The notes under the pieces are model-generated. The model worked only from the letters and a program-made list of their open reading frames with translations. It did no database searches and was not told the DNA's origin. The position numbers were made by a program, and so were the translations under genes. DNA of 64,000 bases from Homoserinimonas sp. (lineage in GTDB: Bacteria; Actinomycetota; Actinomycetes; Actinomycetales; Microbacteriaceae), in the NCBI GenBank assembly GCA_023957835.1, contig JAMLGP010000001.1:1977575-2041574 (forward strand). The letters are read 5' to 3'. Shown here in pieces: positions 62,599 to 64,000 of this stretch. How positions within the stretch are numbered: the first letter of the stretch is position 1; every line of letters starts with the position of its first letter.

Positions 62599-64000
62599 AT
62601 GAGGAAGCTGCTCAGACCAGTCGCGCTGATTGCGGCAATTGCCGTAGTGGGCGTTCTCGGCGCTTGCAGTTCAGGCACCACTCATAATGAAGATGTCCTG
62701 AGGATCGGGACGACTTCGCCGATTGACTCTCTGAATCCGTTCGTTTCGGACTCCGATTACAGCAGCGTCATGTACCAGTACGTGTATCCGCACCTGACTG
62801 AATACGATGCGGATCTGAACATCGTTCCGGCCTTCGCGACCGATTGGGAAATGTCGGATGACGGAACGACCTGGACATTCCACACCGTACCCAATGCCAA
62901 GTGGTCAGACGGCAAGAAGCTTTCGGCTCAGGACGCAGCTTTCACCATGACGATGATCATGGATCACGCCGACGGGCCGACTGGAATTCTCGCGGGATGG
63001 GTCGCGCACATGGTTTCGGCCGAGGCAACGGATGACAATACTCTCGTCGTGACTTACGAAACCCCGGTTTCGAATGTCCTTACTCAAATGCAGGCTTTGC
63101 ACATTCTGCCTGAGCACGTATGGGCGCCGTTATCTGAGGGTGACGGCGAAGAGATAACGACCTTCGAGAACGGTGCGCCCATGGTTTCGGGCGGCCCGTT
63201 CAAGCTCGATAGCTACAAGAAGGATCAACTGGCCCTGTTCTCCGCAAATCCAAACTGGTGGGGAAAGACTCAGCCCAAGATTGCCGGCTTCGGATTCCAG
63301 TTCTTCGCGAATGATGACGCCATGGTGAGTGCGCTAATGGCCGGAGAGCTGGACATGACCGGTCAGATGACTCCGCCGACGGCGGTGAGCACGCTCAAGA
63401 ACGCCGGAATGGATGTTCTGGTCGGTCCGAGCGTGACAATTAAGATGCTCATCATCAACACGAATCCCGAGAAGGTTGCAAACCGCGAGTTGCTAGATCC
63501 GAACGTTCGACTGGCTCTGGACTACGCGATCGACCGGCAGCAGATCATCGACACTGCATGGCTGGGATTTGCGCAACCGGGCTCGACGGTCGTTACCCCG
63601 GCATCCGGCTACCACGATGAAAGCATTGAACCGCTGCCTTTTGATCTGTCGAAGGCTAACGAACTGCTTGATGCAGCCGGATACGCGAAGGGTGCTGATG
63701 GCATCAGGATCGCGGATGACCACCCGATGTCCTACGAGTTGATATTCCCGACCGAGGAAAATGGAGCTCCGGACCGCGCGTTCCAGATCATGCAGAACGG
63801 CTTCAAGGAGATCGGTATCGAGATCAAGCAGCGGAAGATGGATCCTGATGCAGCCTGGGATGCAATCGTCGGTCCGGACGAGGACTACACGACCTACGAT
63901 CTGGCGATGTGGAACTGGACTCCTCCGGTGGATCCGGACTTCATCCTGAGCGCGCTGACCTGCGATCAGTGGGGGAACAACAGCGACAGCGGATACTGCA
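62599..64000 (+). CDS. Peptide/nickel-type ABC substrate-binding lipoprotein, 3' end cut by window
   Basis: The frame runs from the ATG at 62599 to the right edge (467 codons). A signal peptide ends with the lipobox VLGACSS. The SBP_bac_5 family is shown by LRIGTTSPIDSLNPFVSDSDYSS, the TWTFHTVPNAKWSDGKKLSAQDAAFTM region and the later LALDYAIDRQQIID. It is divergent from the permease genes and would capture the solute on the cell surface. AAGGAAGTGAG is its ribosome-binding site. Specificity for peptides, nickel chelates or sugars cannot be decided. Confidence 0.92.
   Translation, partial: MRKLLRPVALIAAIAVVGVLGACSSGTTHNEDVLRIGTTSPIDSLNPFVSDSDYSSVMYQYVYPHLTEYDADLNIVPAFATDWEMSDDGTTWTFHTVPNAKWSDGKKLSAQDAAFTMTMIMDHADGPTGILAGWVAHMVSAEATDDNTLVVTYETPVSNVLTQMQALHILPEHVWAPLSEGDGEEITTFENGAPMVSGGPFKLDSYKKDQLALFSANPNWWGKTQPKIAGFGFQFFANDDAMVSALMAGELDMTGQMTPPTAVSTLKNAGMDVLVGPSVTIKMLIINTNPEKVANRELLDPNVRLALDYAIDRQQIIDTAWLGFAQPGSTVVTPASGYHDESIEPLPFDLSKANELLDAAGYAKGADGIRIADDHPMSYELIFPTEENGAPDRAFQIMQNGFKEIGIEIKQRKMDPDAAWDAIVGPDEDYTTYDLAMWNWTPPVDPDFILSALTCDQWGNNSDSGYC

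Overview
The window looks like a chromosomal segment of an actinobacterium, most probably Microbacteriaceae. Support for this: moderately high GC; a secE-nusG-rplK-rplA block behind tRNA-Trp with an acidic N-terminal extension on NusG; a BldC-like regulator followed by a 32-residue bS22-type ribosomal protein; a winged-helix regulator of a type common in Microbacteriaceae; a two-gene FAS1-like-dehydratase/MaoC pair; and many GTG/TTG starts. No prophage, insertion sequence or CRISPR array was seen. I saw only two places that look foreign: the left-edge MmeI-like DNA methyltransferase and a small low-GC gene pair beside tRNA-Met.

Layout. 1-8000: partial DNA methyltransferase, NUDIX hydrolase, B3/B4-domain protein, class V aminotransferase-like protein, PfkB sugar kinase, a degenerate PrmC-like protein and a winged-helix regulator. 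8000-17600: tryptophanase, uracil phosphoribosyltransferase, tRNA adenosine deaminase, a glutamine amidotransferase, a CDF metal exporter, ProC, a KtrAB potassium uptake pair, an ArsR-type regulator and a run of very small genes (BldC-like, bS22, glutaredoxin-like, Dabb, YegP-like). 17600-24300: archaeal-type AspRS, then a tightly coupled cytochrome c maturation operon (phosphatase, TlpA/ResA-like lipoprotein, CcdA, ResB, CcsB/ResC, unknown membrane protein). 24400-36000: a nearly complete classical menaquinone locus (menC, menB, menE, menA, menD, menF, menG), with a polyprenyl diphosphate synthase for the side chain and an FprA-type NADP reductase. Together with the cytochrome maturation operon this forms a respiratory-chain assembly region. 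36000-42850: argG, a yajQ gene broken by one amber codon, a VapBC-like pair, cell-wall hydrolases, three tRNAs, an inositol-phosphatase family gene that starts one base after a tRNA, and the low-GC pair. 42900-49350: tocopherol-cyclase-like protein, ABM-domain protein, TetR regulator and the 1142-residue PutA, then two small DUF genes. 49370-50000: a 75-residue unknown protein and a 27-residue peptide gene with its own promoter, perfect ribosome-binding site and strong terminator. 50000-57900: dehydratase pair, murB, an ABC-2 exporter, an aminotransferase, tRNA-Trp, secE, nusG, rplK, rplA. 58000-64000: GntR regulator and a divergent peptide/nickel-type ABC importer, whose substrate-binding gene runs off the right edge.

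A signal that runs through the window is a -10 hexamer (TANNNT) placed exactly six bases before the start codon. I found it at 15 genes, most of them without a usable Shine-Dalgarno sequence. This implies widespread leaderless transcription. In putA the promoter of this kind is overlapped by a 16-bp palindrome, next to a TetR gene.

The most promising undescribed item is the 27-residue peptide gene at 49844-49927. Other points of interest are the PrmC-like protein whose NPPY motif is lost, the amber-interrupted yajQ, the tRNA/suhB-like junction and the tRNA-adjacent HicA-like pair. All calls are from reading the sequence; no database search was run.
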